A stretch of DNA of 64,000 nucleotides from a bacterium (GTDB lineage: Bacteria > Electryoneota > Electryoneia > Electryoneales > Electryoneaceae). The stretch is taken from positions 558,001-622,000 of the forward strand of contig JAHLLH010000001.1 of assembly GCA_020444265.1 (NCBI GenBank). The letters run 5' to 3'. The notes beneath the pieces were generated by a model. That model made no database searches and was not told the DNA's origin. It saw nothing but the letters and a program-made list of their open reading frames with translations. Positions within the stretch are counted from its first letter, which is position 1. Every line of letters starts with the position of its first letter. The translations under genes were made by a program, and so were the position numbers. Shown piece by piece: positions 51,576 to 60,263 of this stretch.

Positions 51576-53249
51576 TCATCGTCTGGAACGTCCAGCGGAT
51601 CGACCACCAACAGCTTTTCTCGCCGGTTTGCCTGCTGGTTTACCTGCCGGTTTGCCTGCTGGTTTGCCACCAGACCGTCCATCACCCTCATCCTCTGCCA
51701 CGGGACGAAATTCGCCTTCAAATCCAGTTGGGCGCACGAGTTGGAGATTTCCATCTACTAACTTCAACGCAACGCGTTGCTGCTCATGGTCAATCTGTTT
51801 AATCAGGTTGTCAAATTCGATCACAACTCCTGGATAAATCTGGTGTTCCGCTTTGACGTACGCTTCCTTGTCGAGCTTGCGACGTTCCTCTGTCAGAGCT
51901 TCCTGCTTTTCAGCTAGCAGGGACAACCACTTGTCGTAATTTCCAAGGAAACGGTAAAGATTCGTCAGATGTGCCTCATTTTCTCCGCTCAGTCCTTCCG
52001 ACTTGTATTTCTGTTCAACAAAGAAATTCACCGCAGTCTGGATACGTTCACGCATCGATTCGCGAACATCCAGCACCTTCTCAATTGAATCGAGCATTTC
52101 ATCGATCCAGGGGACCTTCGCGACCTGCAACTTCGTCTTTAAATAGTGGATATTTCCTAAAATTTTAGCTTCAATCGCTTTGCGTGCAATCACCTGCCCA
52201 CCAATAATCGCACCCTTGCCAAATTTCACATAAACCTTGCCTCCGGACACCACATTTCCGTGCACGATTTCTTCGGCGATATAGACATCCCCATTTCCAA
52301 AAACAGTCTGGTTTTCAAGAAACCGGATGTGTGTTTCACCAACAACCTTGCAGACCCCTTTGCCACTACCAACGAATCCACCTCGAACGAGGAGGTTTCC
52401 TCCACAATGGATCCGGGCATCCTCGACGATCCCTTTGATTTCAATATCCTTCGACCCAACGACGACAAAACCAGATTTGACATCACCACGGACGATGACC
52501 GTCCCGTCGAAACGGATATTCCCTGTGCTATAGTTGACATCTCCTTCAACGATAAACTCACCGGTAACTTCTACTTCGCCGTTTTTATGCAACTTCGCAC
52601 AGCCGGAAATCGAAGCCCGCAGCTCGAATTTTTCCTCGTCCGCGAATACCGTCCCCGAGCCACGCATCAGTACAGCTTCTTTGCCGCTTTTTCCCTTGAT
52701 CGGAATCCCGGTAACCGACATCCCCTCGTCACCACGTTTGGCTGGTGTGCGAACGGCGAGTAGATCACCCTCTTTTACCTGTTGGATGACTCCGGTTTCA
52801 CGATAATCAACCCGCCCATCTCCCGTCGGCACAGTCTTCGGGCGTGGATCAACTTCAAAGTGATAATCGATTCGCCCATGTACTCCCGTACCTGGGCGCT
52901 CACCCTTGGCAACGACAACAGGGTGGCCACGTGTACCGTTGCGCTGGCATAGTTGGTCTATTTTTTCTTCATCCAGACCGTAAGTGATGCCCTCATTTTT
53001 AAGGGCTTCATCAACCATCTCTCTTGGGACGGGCGTACGCGGTGGGGTACGGATTGTGACGAATGCTTCGAGTGCATCCGTCGAAATGGAGACCATGACA
53101 CGGATATTTCTCGAGGAATCAGACAATTCGGAAGTAGAGAGAAAATCCTCCTCCGTCAATTCTCCGCTGGGGATCGCCCCACCCTCATGGTCAGGGAGGC
53201 GTTCTTCGCCCTCATACGAAGATTGATTTTCCTCGTAACCACGATCCAT
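51576..53249 (-). CDS. DUF342/FapA family polymer-forming protein
   Basis: A 557-residue protein. The core is a beta-helix with repeated short strands of the type GEFIVEGDVNYSTGNIRFDG and GSKDIEIKGIVEDARIHCGG, typical of DUF342 (flagellar assembly protein A). It is followed by a coiled-coil region and a GKPA-repeat tail. FapA homologues occur in flagellar and pilus loci and may help place flagella, but the mechanism is not settled. It lies between fliO and fliP. The C-terminal tail is encoded by a 12-base tandem repeat. Confidence 0.88.
   Translation of the reverse strand: MDRGYEENQSSYEGEERLPDHEGGAIPSGELTEEDFLSTSELSDSSRNIRVMVSISTDALEAFVTIRTPPRTPVPREMVDEALKNEGITYGLDEEKIDQLCQRNGTRGHPVVVAKGERPGTGVHGRIDYHFEVDPRPKTVPTGDGRVDYRETGVIQQVKEGDLLAVRTPAKRGDEGMSVTGIPIKGKSGKEAVLMRGSGTVFADEEKFELRASISGCAKLHKNGEVEVTGEFIVEGDVNYSTGNIRFDGTVIVRGDVKSGFVVVGSKDIEIKGIVEDARIHCGGNLLVRGGFVGSGKGVCKVVGETHIRFLENQTVFGNGDVYIAEEIVHGNVVSGGKVYVKFGKGAIIGGQVIARKAIEAKILGNIHYLKTKLQVAKVPWIDEMLDSIEKVLDVRESMRERIQTAVNFFVEQKYKSEGLSGENEAHLTNLYRFLGNYDKWLSLLAEKQEALTEERRKLDKEAYVKAEHQIYPGVVIEFDNLIKQIDHEQQRVALKLVDGNLQLVRPTGFEGEFRPVAEDEGDGRSGGKPAGKPAGKPAGKPARKAVGGRSAGRSRR
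51621..51668 (-). repeat. 12-base tandem repeat encoding (GKPA)n
   Basis: Four copies of a 12-base unit (GCYGGTTTRCCW on the + strand), arranged as two alternating 24-base pairs, lie in the 3' end of the DUF342 gene and encode GKPAGKPAGKPAGKPA. Such slip-prone repeats may vary in copy number between strains without shifting frame, since the unit is a multiple of three. Confidence 0.9.
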
Positions 53250-53336
53250 GTCTACATCCTGTGTCGATGACTCAATTCACCAAAGGTACGACCTGCTGGT
53301 TCTGCACGAAAGGTATGAAAGCAACGGAGATATTCT

Positions 53337-53738
53337 TCACGTATCGCTTGAGCTATCGGTATCGTCCGATTCTTCCCAGACGGATAACGCCTGCATCTGC
53401 TGTTCTGTCATCCCGATCAGTATACGTCGCCCATCAACAAGAACCAGATAAAGAAAACGTTTCCCGCCCAGTGGCCGGACAGTCAGGATGTCAATGCCGT
53501 CCCCCTTCTCAGAAGGAAGAACGGTTCCCCCAAACGCTTTGGGATAATATCGCTTCAGCAGATAAACAAGTACAAAGAACAAACCGAGAATGAACAGCAG
53601 GGCTGCGACAGTCCGCACAATCGCCCACCCCACACTCTGAGTGAGAGCCGGATTGTCCACCTGCGCGAACGCGGTGCGCGATCCGGCTGTCAGGAAAAGA
53701 AGGCCCACAAAAAATGCACCTGCTTTTATTCGCATCAT
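53337..53738 (-). CDS. fliO: Flagellar biosynthesis protein FliO
   Basis: A 133-residue protein with a signal-peptide-like N-terminus, one strong transmembrane helix (VRTVAALLFILGLFFVLVYL) and a cytoplasmic SpoA-like tail (LTVRPLGGKRFLYLVLVDGR, ILIGMTEQQM). This is the FliO pattern. FliO helps FliP assemble. The gene overlaps the fliN stop and lies 87 bases before the DUF342 gene. Confidence 0.92.
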   Translation of the reverse strand: MMRIKAGAFFVGLLFLTAGSRTAFAQVDNPALTQSVGWAIVRTVAALLFILGLFFVLVYLLKRYYPKAFGGTVLPSEKGDGIDILTVRPLGGKRFLYLVLVDGRRILIGMTEQQMQALSVWEESDDTDSSSDT

Positions 53739-54724
53739 TTCAATGCCTTGATCCGATCCTCCACACTCAACAACTCGGTAATCCGAATACCGAAGTTCTC
53801 GTCAATCACAACCACTTCGCCAAGTGCAAAACGCTTGTCGTTAATATAGAGATCAACAGGTTCCCCGGAAAGTTTCTGCAATTCGACGACCGACCCGGGC
53901 CCGATTTCGAGCACATCGCGGATCAGCATGTTGGTTCGCCCCAGCTCGATCGTGACCGGGAGGGAGATATCCAGCAGAAGGTCAAGGTTCTGAGGCCCAT
54001 CAGCCATGGCGCCCAAGACATCGTCAACATCAAATTCACCGAATTGGGCCTGCTTGACATTGGGTCGTGCCGCAGGCTTTTGACCGCCACCGGGAGGAGG
54101 TGCCGAAGCCCGTGGACCGGAGGCGGGAGATGGCGCGAAGGCTTCCGAATCCATGCTGAATTCATCGTCCTCTTCCTCCCCCTCTGAAAGCTCCACAAGG
54201 AGATCGTAGACAGACCTGGGCATCAGCTTTACGAACGTATCCTCACCCCAATCTTCGATCGAAATTTTGTAGGTAACGAGGATATACTCGTCCAGGTTCA
54301 AGTCCAGTTCTGAAACGTCGTTCAACCGTCCCTGAGCCCCACCTGACCGGACATCAGCCTTCAGCTCTTCGCTCCAGCTAGTCGCCTGTGCCCCAACAAT
54401 CTGGTTGACTGCTTCTGCAATCCCATCCAGCGATTCATGTTCGTTGAAGGGTGCGGTACCATCGCCCATAACCATCAGGTCGGTCACGCCTGCAGCAGAT
54501 CGTTGACTGAAAACGAAGTACTGGACCGCGTCAAGTGCACCTTCGAGTGGCGCTTCGACCACGACAGGAGTCTCGTCGAACATTTCGGCGAACACCTCGA
54601 TGGCTGCGTCGTCAAGGCCAGTACGTTCAAGAGTAACCGGACGATTCAGGATCGGGCCGAACACATCTTGCATGATCGACAGGCCGGCTTCCTCGAGCTG
54701 GTTGTAACGTGGATCGATAGCCAT
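53735..54724 (-). CDS. fliN: FliN/FliY-type switch protein
   Basis: A 329-residue protein, far longer than enteric FliN (~137). The C-terminal ~80 residues are the SpoA/FliN domain (LDLLLDISLPVTIELGRTNM, GSVVELQKLSGEPVDLYIND). Residues ~1-190 resemble a CheC/FliM middle domain (ALDAVQYFVFSQRSAAGVTD, ESLDGIAEAVNQIVGAQATS), with an Ala/Pro/Ser linker in between. That layout is FliY of Firmicutes and spirochaetes. It forms the C-ring and may dephosphorylate CheY-P. It lies between fliM and fliO. Confidence 0.9.
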   Translation of the reverse strand: MAIDPRYNQLEEAGLSIMQDVFGPILNRPVTLERTGLDDAAIEVFAEMFDETPVVVEAPLEGALDAVQYFVFSQRSAAGVTDLMVMGDGTAPFNEHESLDGIAEAVNQIVGAQATSWSEELKADVRSGGAQGRLNDVSELDLNLDEYILVTYKISIEDWGEDTFVKLMPRSVYDLLVELSEGEEEDDEFSMDSEAFAPSPASGPRASAPPPGGGQKPAARPNVKQAQFGEFDVDDVLGAMADGPQNLDLLLDISLPVTIELGRTNMLIRDVLEIGPGSVVELQKLSGEPVDLYINDKRFALGEVVVIDENFGIRITELLSVEDRIKALK

Positions 54725-54730
54725 AGTTCC

Positions 54731-55723
54731 TCACTTCTCCAGGGAGAGTTCTTCCTGGAAGGATATCTTTCGGGTGACACGTACCGCCATCTTCCTCCCG
54801 ATGCGGCCCGGAACACCAAAGAATTTGATCTTGTTTCCCACCTTCACCTTCAATTCGTCATCCAACTCTTTATCGAGCTGAATTACATCTCCGTTCTTCA
54901 AGGTCAGGAAATCCCGAACCGTGAGATTGGACTGCGCGAAGATGGCATTAAAATTGACTTTGGATGAACGAATCCGATCTTCCAACAGGTTTCGTTCCTG
55001 CTCAGCCACCTTTTTGACGTTCACGAAAAAAGTCTGGCTGGAAAGCTTCTGCAAAATGGGTTCGAGTACGAAATACGGGAAGCCGATATTCATCGGGTAG
55101 ACGGCACCACGCACCTTTATTTCAAAGAAGATGATCGCAATCGTTTCGCTAGAACGCGCGATTTGAACAAACTGCGGATCCGTTTCGAACGAATCAAACT
55201 GCGCGTCCAACGGGTAAATCTGGTTCCAGACTTCGTTCAGAGTATTAATCAGATTGTTGATGATGCGTTGTACGATGTTTTGTTCGATCAGGGTAATCTC
55301 ACGGATTTCAATTTCCGTCTCCCCTGTACCACCCAGCAGTCTGTCCACGACAAAAAGCAAAAACTGCGGGCTGATCTCAACGACTGCCTTCCCTTCCAGA
55401 TCTGGCATTTTCAGCAAGTAAAGACTGGACGGCATCGACAGCGACATCGTGTATTCGGAGTACGTTACCTGGTCGATCGAGATGACGTTCACATCCACAA
55501 GCGCGCGAAGATTCGTGGAGAGAAATGTCGCGAAGAGACGTGCGAAGTTCTCATGAATCGTACGCATCGTGCGGATCTGTTCCTTGCTGATGCGATCCGG
55601 GTGCTTGAAATCATACACCGTGACCGATCGGCGAGGTTCGCGCTCGATGGTATCGTAGCTCTTCCCCTTCGATACGGAAGATAGAAGGGCATCAATTTCG
55701 TCTTGTGACAAGATCCGGTTCAT
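54731..55723 (-). CDS. fliM: Flagellar motor switch protein FliM
   Basis: A 330-residue C-ring protein. The N-terminus NRILSQDEIDALLSSVSKG is the CheY-P binding segment. The middle domain contains VVDRLLGGTGE and PQFVQIARSSETIAIIFFEI, and the C-terminus is a SpoA domain (FLTLKNGDVIQLDKELDDEL). Normal length and order: fliL-fliM-fliN. Confidence 0.97.
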   Translation of the reverse strand: MNRILSQDEIDALLSSVSKGKSYDTIEREPRRSVTVYDFKHPDRISKEQIRTMRTIHENFARLFATFLSTNLRALVDVNVISIDQVTYSEYTMSLSMPSSLYLLKMPDLEGKAVVEISPQFLLFVVDRLLGGTGETEIEIREITLIEQNIVQRIINNLINTLNEVWNQIYPLDAQFDSFETDPQFVQIARSSETIAIIFFEIKVRGAVYPMNIGFPYFVLEPILQKLSSQTFFVNVKKVAEQERNLLEDRIRSSKVNFNAIFAQSNLTVRDFLTLKNGDVIQLDKELDDELKVKVGNKIKFFGVPGRIGRKMAVRVTRKISFQEELSLEK

Positions 55724-55744
55724 AGCATCCCCGGTAAAGCCTGT

Positions 55745-56278
55745 TTACTGAACCACATAGCGAATAAAGAAGACGCGGTCCACCTGGCCGCTTGCCAGGT
55801 TGTAGTTTGCAATCTCAAGCACACGATCACGTATCTTTTCGCGCATGGAAATGTCAGTCAACACATCATACCGCTGAGCGGAAAAGAAGGTGATAATGTT
55901 ATCCCGCAGAAGTACTTCACGCTCCGTCAACTCTGCAATTACTTCGGGCTCTTCAGTTTGAAACCCAATATCAACCAGGAGGTGTCGGCTCCCCTTGGCG
56001 TCTGCAGGATTGACGATGATCCCTTCAAGCTGAAAGACCTGACCAAAGGTTTCAGGAGCCTTGTTCGCCTTCGCAGGTTTCTCGGGTGGACTCGAAAAGA
56101 GAAACTGCTTCAAAATGAAATACGATGAGACCGCCTGAAAGGCGAGAACGAGGACGACAATCACCGCAAATACGATGTTGTTCCCACCTCCCCCACCACC
56201 GCCACCGGGGGCATCGAGATCGACATCTGGAAGCTCGACCCCTTCTACGCCTTCCTGCATCTGGTCAAATTCGTTCAT
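55745..56278 (-). CDS. fliL: Flagellar basal-body associated protein FliL
   Basis: A 177-residue protein with a cytoplasmic N-terminus that includes a run of nine Gly residues, one transmembrane helix (IVFAVIVVLVLAFQAVSSYFI), and a periplasmic domain (VDIGFQTEEPEVIAEL, LRDNIITFFSAQ). FliL supports the stator ring. The ATG at 56278 is used; a longer reading overlaps motB. It has the usual motB-fliL-fliM order. Confidence 0.93.
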   Translation of the reverse strand: MNEFDQMQEGVEGVELPDVDLDAPGGGGGGGGNNIVFAVIVVLVLAFQAVSSYFILKQFLFSSPPEKPAKANKAPETFGQVFQLEGIIVNPADAKGSRHLLVDIGFQTEEPEVIAELTEREVLLRDNIITFFSAQRYDVLTDISMREKIRDRVLEIANYNLASGQVDRVFFIRYVVQ

Positions 56279-56285
56279 GACCGCC

Positions 56286-56996
56286 TCAGTTCTCCTGCGA
56301 ATCCTTCTGCAGCTCGAGGAAGATCTCGACCCGTCGGTTCTGCCCCCGCCCTTCGGGGGTATCATTGCTGGCACGAGGTCGATACTCGCCGTACCCAACC
56401 GCGCTCAGCTTGGCCGGATCCATCCCGGCTTCAAACGCCATATACTTAACGACACTTAACGCACGATCAGCGCTCAACTCCCAATTACTGGGGTATTCGT
56501 CCGTTCGGATCGGTAGATTGTCTGTATGCCCCTCTACCTTGATGTCGGAAAACTTACGGTTCCCGATCAGCTCCGAAATCCCGTTCAAAATCCTGGCAAA
56601 GTCGTCCTTGATCAAAGCCCTTCCACTCTCGAACAGGACCGGATCCGAAATAATCAGCCGGACTCCTGAAGGGGTGTTGTAAACCTCAACCAAGTCTTGA
56701 AGTTCGTTTGCTTCAAGGAATTCCGTCAGTTCTTCCACTATCTCAGCCGCTTCGCGAGCTTGTTCTGTCTGGCTCTGGAAGAGTTGAATGCTTGTCAAAA
56801 TGCCCGAGTTGTCCGGCCAAATCCCCAATCCATCCTGAATACTGGAAATTGCCGCTTTGAATTTGACCTGCTCGATACTTGAAAAGGAGACAATGAGCAC
56901 GAAGAAGGTCAACAGCAGGGACATCATGTCCCCGTAGGTGACCACCCAGGCTGGCGCCCCGGGAGGCGGGCAATCCTGTTTCTTCTCACGTGCCAT
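56286..56996 (-). CDS. motB: Flagellar stator protein MotB (PomB-like)
   Basis: A 236-residue protein. The single transmembrane segment with the ion-binding Asp23 (VVTYGDMMSLLLTFFVLIVS) comes near the N-terminus, and the OmpA-like peptidoglycan-binding domain has SDIKVEGHTDNLPI, NWELSADRALSVVKYM and GRGQNRRVEIFLE. The membrane segment is closer to PomB-type, Na+-driven stators than to E. coli MotB, as far as can be judged by eye. It follows motA by 14 bases. Confidence 0.95.
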   Translation of the reverse strand: MAREKKQDCPPPGAPAWVVTYGDMMSLLLTFFVLIVSFSSIEQVKFKAAISSIQDGLGIWPDNSGILTSIQLFQSQTEQAREAAEIVEELTEFLEANELQDLVEVYNTPSGVRLIISDPVLFESGRALIKDDFARILNGISELIGNRKFSDIKVEGHTDNLPIRTDEYPSNWELSADRALSVVKYMAFEAGMDPAKLSAVGYGEYRPRASNDTPEGRGQNRRVEIFLELQKDSQEN

Positions 56997-57009
56997 CTAG
57001 TCCTGCCGT

Positions 57010-57786
57010 TTAAAATTCTTCCGCAGCCTCGCCCGACTCTCGTTGGGCTGGAGGCAGGAAGGTTTTCAGCTTCTCTCGAACAATACGAGGGTTGTCCCCC
57101 GACTGAATCGCCAGAATGCCTTCAATCACCAGTACCTTACGGCGTACCTCCTCCTCAGAGCGGAACTGTAATTTTCCCGCGAGGGGAAGGAACACGATGT
57201 TCGCTGCCATGGAACCATAGAGCGTTGTCACCAACGCAACCGCCATACCCCTTCCGATCTGAGAGGGGTCTTCAAGCGCTGCAAGCATCTGGACAAGACC
57301 AATCAGAGTACCGATCATGCCAAATGCGGGTGCATACGTGCCGAGCGCATCCAACACTCCCTTGCCAGTCTTGTGACGCTCTTCCATACTGGACAGCTCA
57401 GATTCGAGAATATCCCGAATCGTCTCCGGTTCGGTACCGTCTACTGCATACTGAATACCGAGCTTCATGAAAGGATCATCAATCTCGTCCAGCTCACGTT
57501 CGATAGCCAGAATCCCCTCGCGCCTGGCCTTCTCTGCCACATCCACCAGGCGATCAATAGTTTCTACAGCCGATGAAGATTTCGTCAGAAAAGCGTTCTT
57601 CGCGACATTTACCACCGCCAATACCTCGGCCAGCGGATAGTTCACGAGGGTTGCGCCAAACGCCCCGCCGAAAACGATCATCACGGCAGGGAGGTTGAAG
57701 AAGAATGCAACCCCCTGTCCGGTGAGAATGGAACCAAACACCAGCAGGGCCGCAGCGATAATGCCGATTAATGTGGCAATATCCAT
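57010..57786 (-). CDS. motA: Flagellar stator protein MotA (PomA-like)
   Basis: A 258-residue protein with four transmembrane helices. Typical motifs are AAFGATLVNYPL-like segment near the second helix, GTYAPAFGMIGTLIGLVQML and MAVALVTTLYGSMAANIVFL. These last two resemble PomA rather than E. coli MotA. It forms the ion channel with MotB. Its ATG directly adjoins the flbD stop, so the two are likely coupled. Confidence 0.95.
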   Translation of the reverse strand: MDIATLIGIIAAALLVFGSILTGQGVAFFFNLPAVMIVFGGAFGATLVNYPLAEVLAVVNVAKNAFLTKSSSAVETIDRLVDVAEKARREGILAIERELDEIDDPFMKLGIQYAVDGTEPETIRDILESELSSMEERHKTGKGVLDALGTYAPAFGMIGTLIGLVQMLAALEDPSQIGRGMAVALVTTLYGSMAANIVFLPLAGKLQFRSEEEVRRKVLVIEGILAIQSGDNPRIVREKLKTFLPPAQRESGEAAEEF

Positions 57787-57999
57787 CTAGGCCTCCGTCC
57801 CATCCTCTTCGGTCAACGGTTGCATCACCCTCCGCCGGAACGCGACAATCCGCTCGACGATCTCCTCGGGTGTCTCCTTTACGAGCAGCTTTTTACCATC
57901 AGTCAACGTGACAATCGTATCCGGGGTTGATTCCACAAATTCGATCATGTCACTGTTGACAATCAGGTCGCTGTCATCCAAACGGGAGACATGGATCAT
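57787..57999 (-). CDS. flbD: FlbD family small protein
   Basis: A 70-residue protein: MIHVSRLDDSDLIVNSDMIE, then TPDTIVTLTDGKKLLVKETP and EEIVERIVAFRRRV. This matches the FlbD family found between flgE and motA in Firmicutes and many Gram-negatives; it is not the Caulobacter transcription factor of the same name. Function not proven. It adjoins motA with no gap. Confidence 0.93.
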   Translation of the reverse strand: MIHVSRLDDSDLIVNSDMIEFVESTPDTIVTLTDGKKLLVKETPEEIVERIVAFRRRVMQPLTEEDGTEA

Positions 58000-58014
58000 G
58001 ATAACTCCGAAGAA

Positions 58015-58059
58015 GGGTTTCCGGACGCGGCCGTTTGCTGGCCGCGTCCAGGAAAACCC
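58015..58059 (-). promoter_or_regulatory. Very stable hairpin between flgE and flbD
   Basis: A ten-pair GC-rich stem (GGACGCGGCC / GGCCGCGTCC, 58023-58049, loop of seven) is extended by GGGTTTCC / GGAAAACCC. It has no following T-run, so it may be an RNA stabiliser, a processing site or a weak terminator that lowers flbD-motAB relative to flgE. Confidence 0.7.
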
Positions 58060-58068
58060 GAACTGTTA

Positions 58069-58092
58069 CCGTTCAGCTAAACGCTGAACCGG
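58069..58092 (-). promoter_or_regulatory. Second hairpin just after the flgE stop
   Basis: GTTCAGC / GCTGAAC (58071-58089, loop of five), extendable with one bulge, lies seven bases past the flgE stop and is followed by the larger hairpin. Again no T-run. Two stems in tandem favour a 3' mRNA-stabilising role for the hook transcript. Confidence 0.6.
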
Positions 58093-58098
58093 TTATCC

Positions 58099-60114
58099 TT
58101 ACCGCTTCAGGTTCGTGACCTCAGTCAGAATCTGGTCGGAGACGGTGATCACTCGAGCGTTGGCCTGGAAGCCACGCTGCGCGGTGATCATATCCGTAAA
58201 CTCCTTGACCAGGTCGACATTGGACATCTCGAGGAAACCACGCTGAATCGTACTGCCGAAGTTGGTCTCCGCCAGCCCGACCACCGGGTCACCCGAAGCT
58301 TCTGTTGTTGCCCAATAGTTGTCACCGGCACGCTCGAGTCCATTGTTGTTGCGGAAGTTCGCAAGCGCAATGGCGGCGAGGACAAGGTCCACCCCGTTCG
58401 AGAAGTTGCCAATGATCTCACCATTCGAATCGATGTCGATGCTTTCCAGCGTACCCATGCCGTAGCCATTCTGCGACACCGCCGTGGTGGTGAAGCTGGA
58501 CGAGGTTTGTGTGATGCCATCGAGCGCACCATAGGTACCCGGATCGATCTGGATCGAAACCGGCTGGTTGCTGGTGCCCGGATCGAATGTGAAGGCGCCA
58601 CGGTTGTTCTCATAATTCCAGGCGCGCAAGGTACCATCCGTGTTGAACTGGACGGTTCCGTAGTTACCGGAAATTGCGTTGGCCGGATCGCCAACCGTCG
58701 CTTCCCACTTCCACTCGTTCTGGACCGATGTCTTGGTGAAGGTCATGGTCATGTTGTGGCTATGACCAAGCTCATCATAGACGTTGATCGAGGTGGAGTG
58801 ATCCGTGTCTGCCGTCTCGATGATTATCGGTTCATCGGCTGAAGTAACATCGGTTGGATCATCCAGAGTGGAACCAAATCCACCATTTGCGATGATTTCG
58901 ATGCCGCCATCACCGAGACCGTTCAAACGAGTCATCAGACCTGTGGTCGGATCTGCTTCAAACTCAAGAGTCTGGCTTGTTGCAGAATTGCCGGCCGAAT
59001 CTGTGAAGGTATCGACCGCGATCAGTGTCGACGCGGTACCGTCGTTGACATCCATCGTGCCTGTGGCATCAAACAGCTTGGCCACGACATCACTGCTGGC
59101 GGACCCATCGGTCAACTGGATATTGTAAGTACCGCCGTCACCAGCGTAATCACGCTGAACCTGGATCGTCCCGAAGTTCGGGTCAGTAGCATCTGTGATG
59201 AGGCTGAATGATGCTCCCGGAACTTGATCCTCAAGCGCGTTGATCAAGTCCCCAATGGTGGATCCAGTGGTCAGGCCGGAAATCGTGTATGTGACTTCGT
59301 CATCACCGCCAACATCCATTGTCACTTGGAAGTCATCAATTGCGGTCACACCATTGGCGCCGCCGCCATTGATATCTTCGAGACGAGTTGTGATGTCGAG
59401 TCCAGCTATCGCGCTGTAACCGGTCGACTGAACGGCATTCACACCGGAGATGGAGATCGAGTGGGTTCCGCCGACACCATCATCCGCCGTACCAACCACA
59501 CTGGTGATACCTGTGCCAGCATGTGTCGCATCTGCTGAACGACCGGAATCACCCAAGCTGGCTGTCGCCATCGACGCATCCTCATCCAGGTTGCAATAGA
59601 GAGTGACATTGTCCGTCGATCGCGGCGCTGTTTTCTGCTGGAGCGGGATCACGAGGTCCTGGATCGCAGAGTTGGTGAGGTTACCATCCGCATCAGCGAT
59701 ACGGCCTTGAACAACACCGTTTCCGTTGCCAGTTACAAGACGTCCACTCGAATCAATCGTAAAGTTTCCTGCCCTGGTATACAGGTCCTGGTCCGCCGTA
59801 CTGACGATGAAGAACCCGTTACCCTGGATAGCCAAGTCTGTTGTATAGCCCGTATTTTCGAGGCTACCCTGGCCGAAATTATTGTCTACGGACTGGATTT
59901 TCATGCCCAATCCGACCTGTACCGGGTTGATACCACCACGGCTGTCGCGCGGAGCGGTACCACCACGGAGAAGCTGCGAAATCGTGTCGGAGAAGGTGAT
60001 TCGCCCACCTTTGAAGCCGAGGGTGTTGACATTGGCAATGTTATTGCCGACAACATCCATCATCAGCTGGTGGTTGCGTACACCGTTCACTCCGGCTTGC
60101 AATGACCGCATCAT
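58099..60114 (-). CDS. flgE: Flagellar hook protein FlgE (long form)
   Basis: A 671-residue hook protein. The N-terminus (RSLQAGVNGVRNHQLMMDVV, GNNIANVNTLGFKG) and C-terminus (SNVDLVKEFTDMITAQRGFQ, ANARVITVSDQILTEVTNLK) are the flagellar axial signatures. The central region, Gly/Asp/Thr-rich and beta-stranded, is about 250 residues longer than the ~400-residue enteric FlgE. Long FlgE occurs in several Gram-negatives. GGAGGA ribosome site upstream of the tandem ATG. flgD and the flagellar operon protein lie upstream. Confidence 0.96.
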   Translation of the reverse strand: MMRSLQAGVNGVRNHQLMMDVVGNNIANVNTLGFKGGRITFSDTISQLLRGGTAPRDSRGGINPVQVGLGMKIQSVDNNFGQGSLENTGYTTDLAIQGNGFFIVSTADQDLYTRAGNFTIDSSGRLVTGNGNGVVQGRIADADGNLTNSAIQDLVIPLQQKTAPRSTDNVTLYCNLDEDASMATASLGDSGRSADATHAGTGITSVVGTADDGVGGTHSISISGVNAVQSTGYSAIAGLDITTRLEDINGGGANGVTAIDDFQVTMDVGGDDEVTYTISGLTTGSTIGDLINALEDQVPGASFSLITDATDPNFGTIQVQRDYAGDGGTYNIQLTDGSASSDVVAKLFDATGTMDVNDGTASTLIAVDTFTDSAGNSATSQTLEFEADPTTGLMTRLNGLGDGGIEIIANGGFGSTLDDPTDVTSADEPIIIETADTDHSTSINVYDELGHSHNMTMTFTKTSVQNEWKWEATVGDPANAISGNYGTVQFNTDGTLRAWNYENNRGAFTFDPGTSNQPVSIQIDPGTYGALDGITQTSSSFTTTAVSQNGYGMGTLESIDIDSNGEIIGNFSNGVDLVLAAIALANFRNNNGLERAGDNYWATTEASGDPVVGLAETNFGSTIQRGFLEMSNVDLVKEFTDMITAQRGFQANARVITVSDQILTEVTNLKR

Positions 60115-60178
60115 ACGAGGATTCCTCCTTCAAGCCCAATAAGGGCTGGTTCAGGGTTGGGGTCCCGCACTATACGGG

Positions 60179-60210
60179 GGCAATGCCGCAGTCGTTTGGC
60201 AATGCCACAG
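60179..60210. repeat. Two direct copies of a 13-base dyad upstream of flgE
   Basis: GGCAATGCCGCAG (60179-60191) and GGCAATGCCACAG (60198-60210), starts 19 bases apart, each with a palindromic core GGCAATGCC. They lie 65-96 bases upstream of the flgE ATG in an otherwise featureless 149-base gap. Their spacing of about two helical turns suggests a regulator-binding site. I see no matching promoter next to them. Confidence 0.5.
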
Positions 60211-60263
60211 GCTTCCTCGTTCAGGTCCAGCCTTACCCCAAATTGTGTCTGGCTGCCGACAGC

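Noticed and set aside
51521-51754. Long Gln/Asn-rich N-terminus of FliP
   Set aside because: It is an out-of-frame reading of the GKPA repeat at the 3' end of the DUF342 gene; the ATG at 51520 gives a proper signal peptide.
60179-60210. GGCATTGCC repeats upstream of flgE as sigma-54 promoters
   Set aside because: They resemble a -24 element but no TTGC -12 box lies at the required spacing; kept as a repeat instead.
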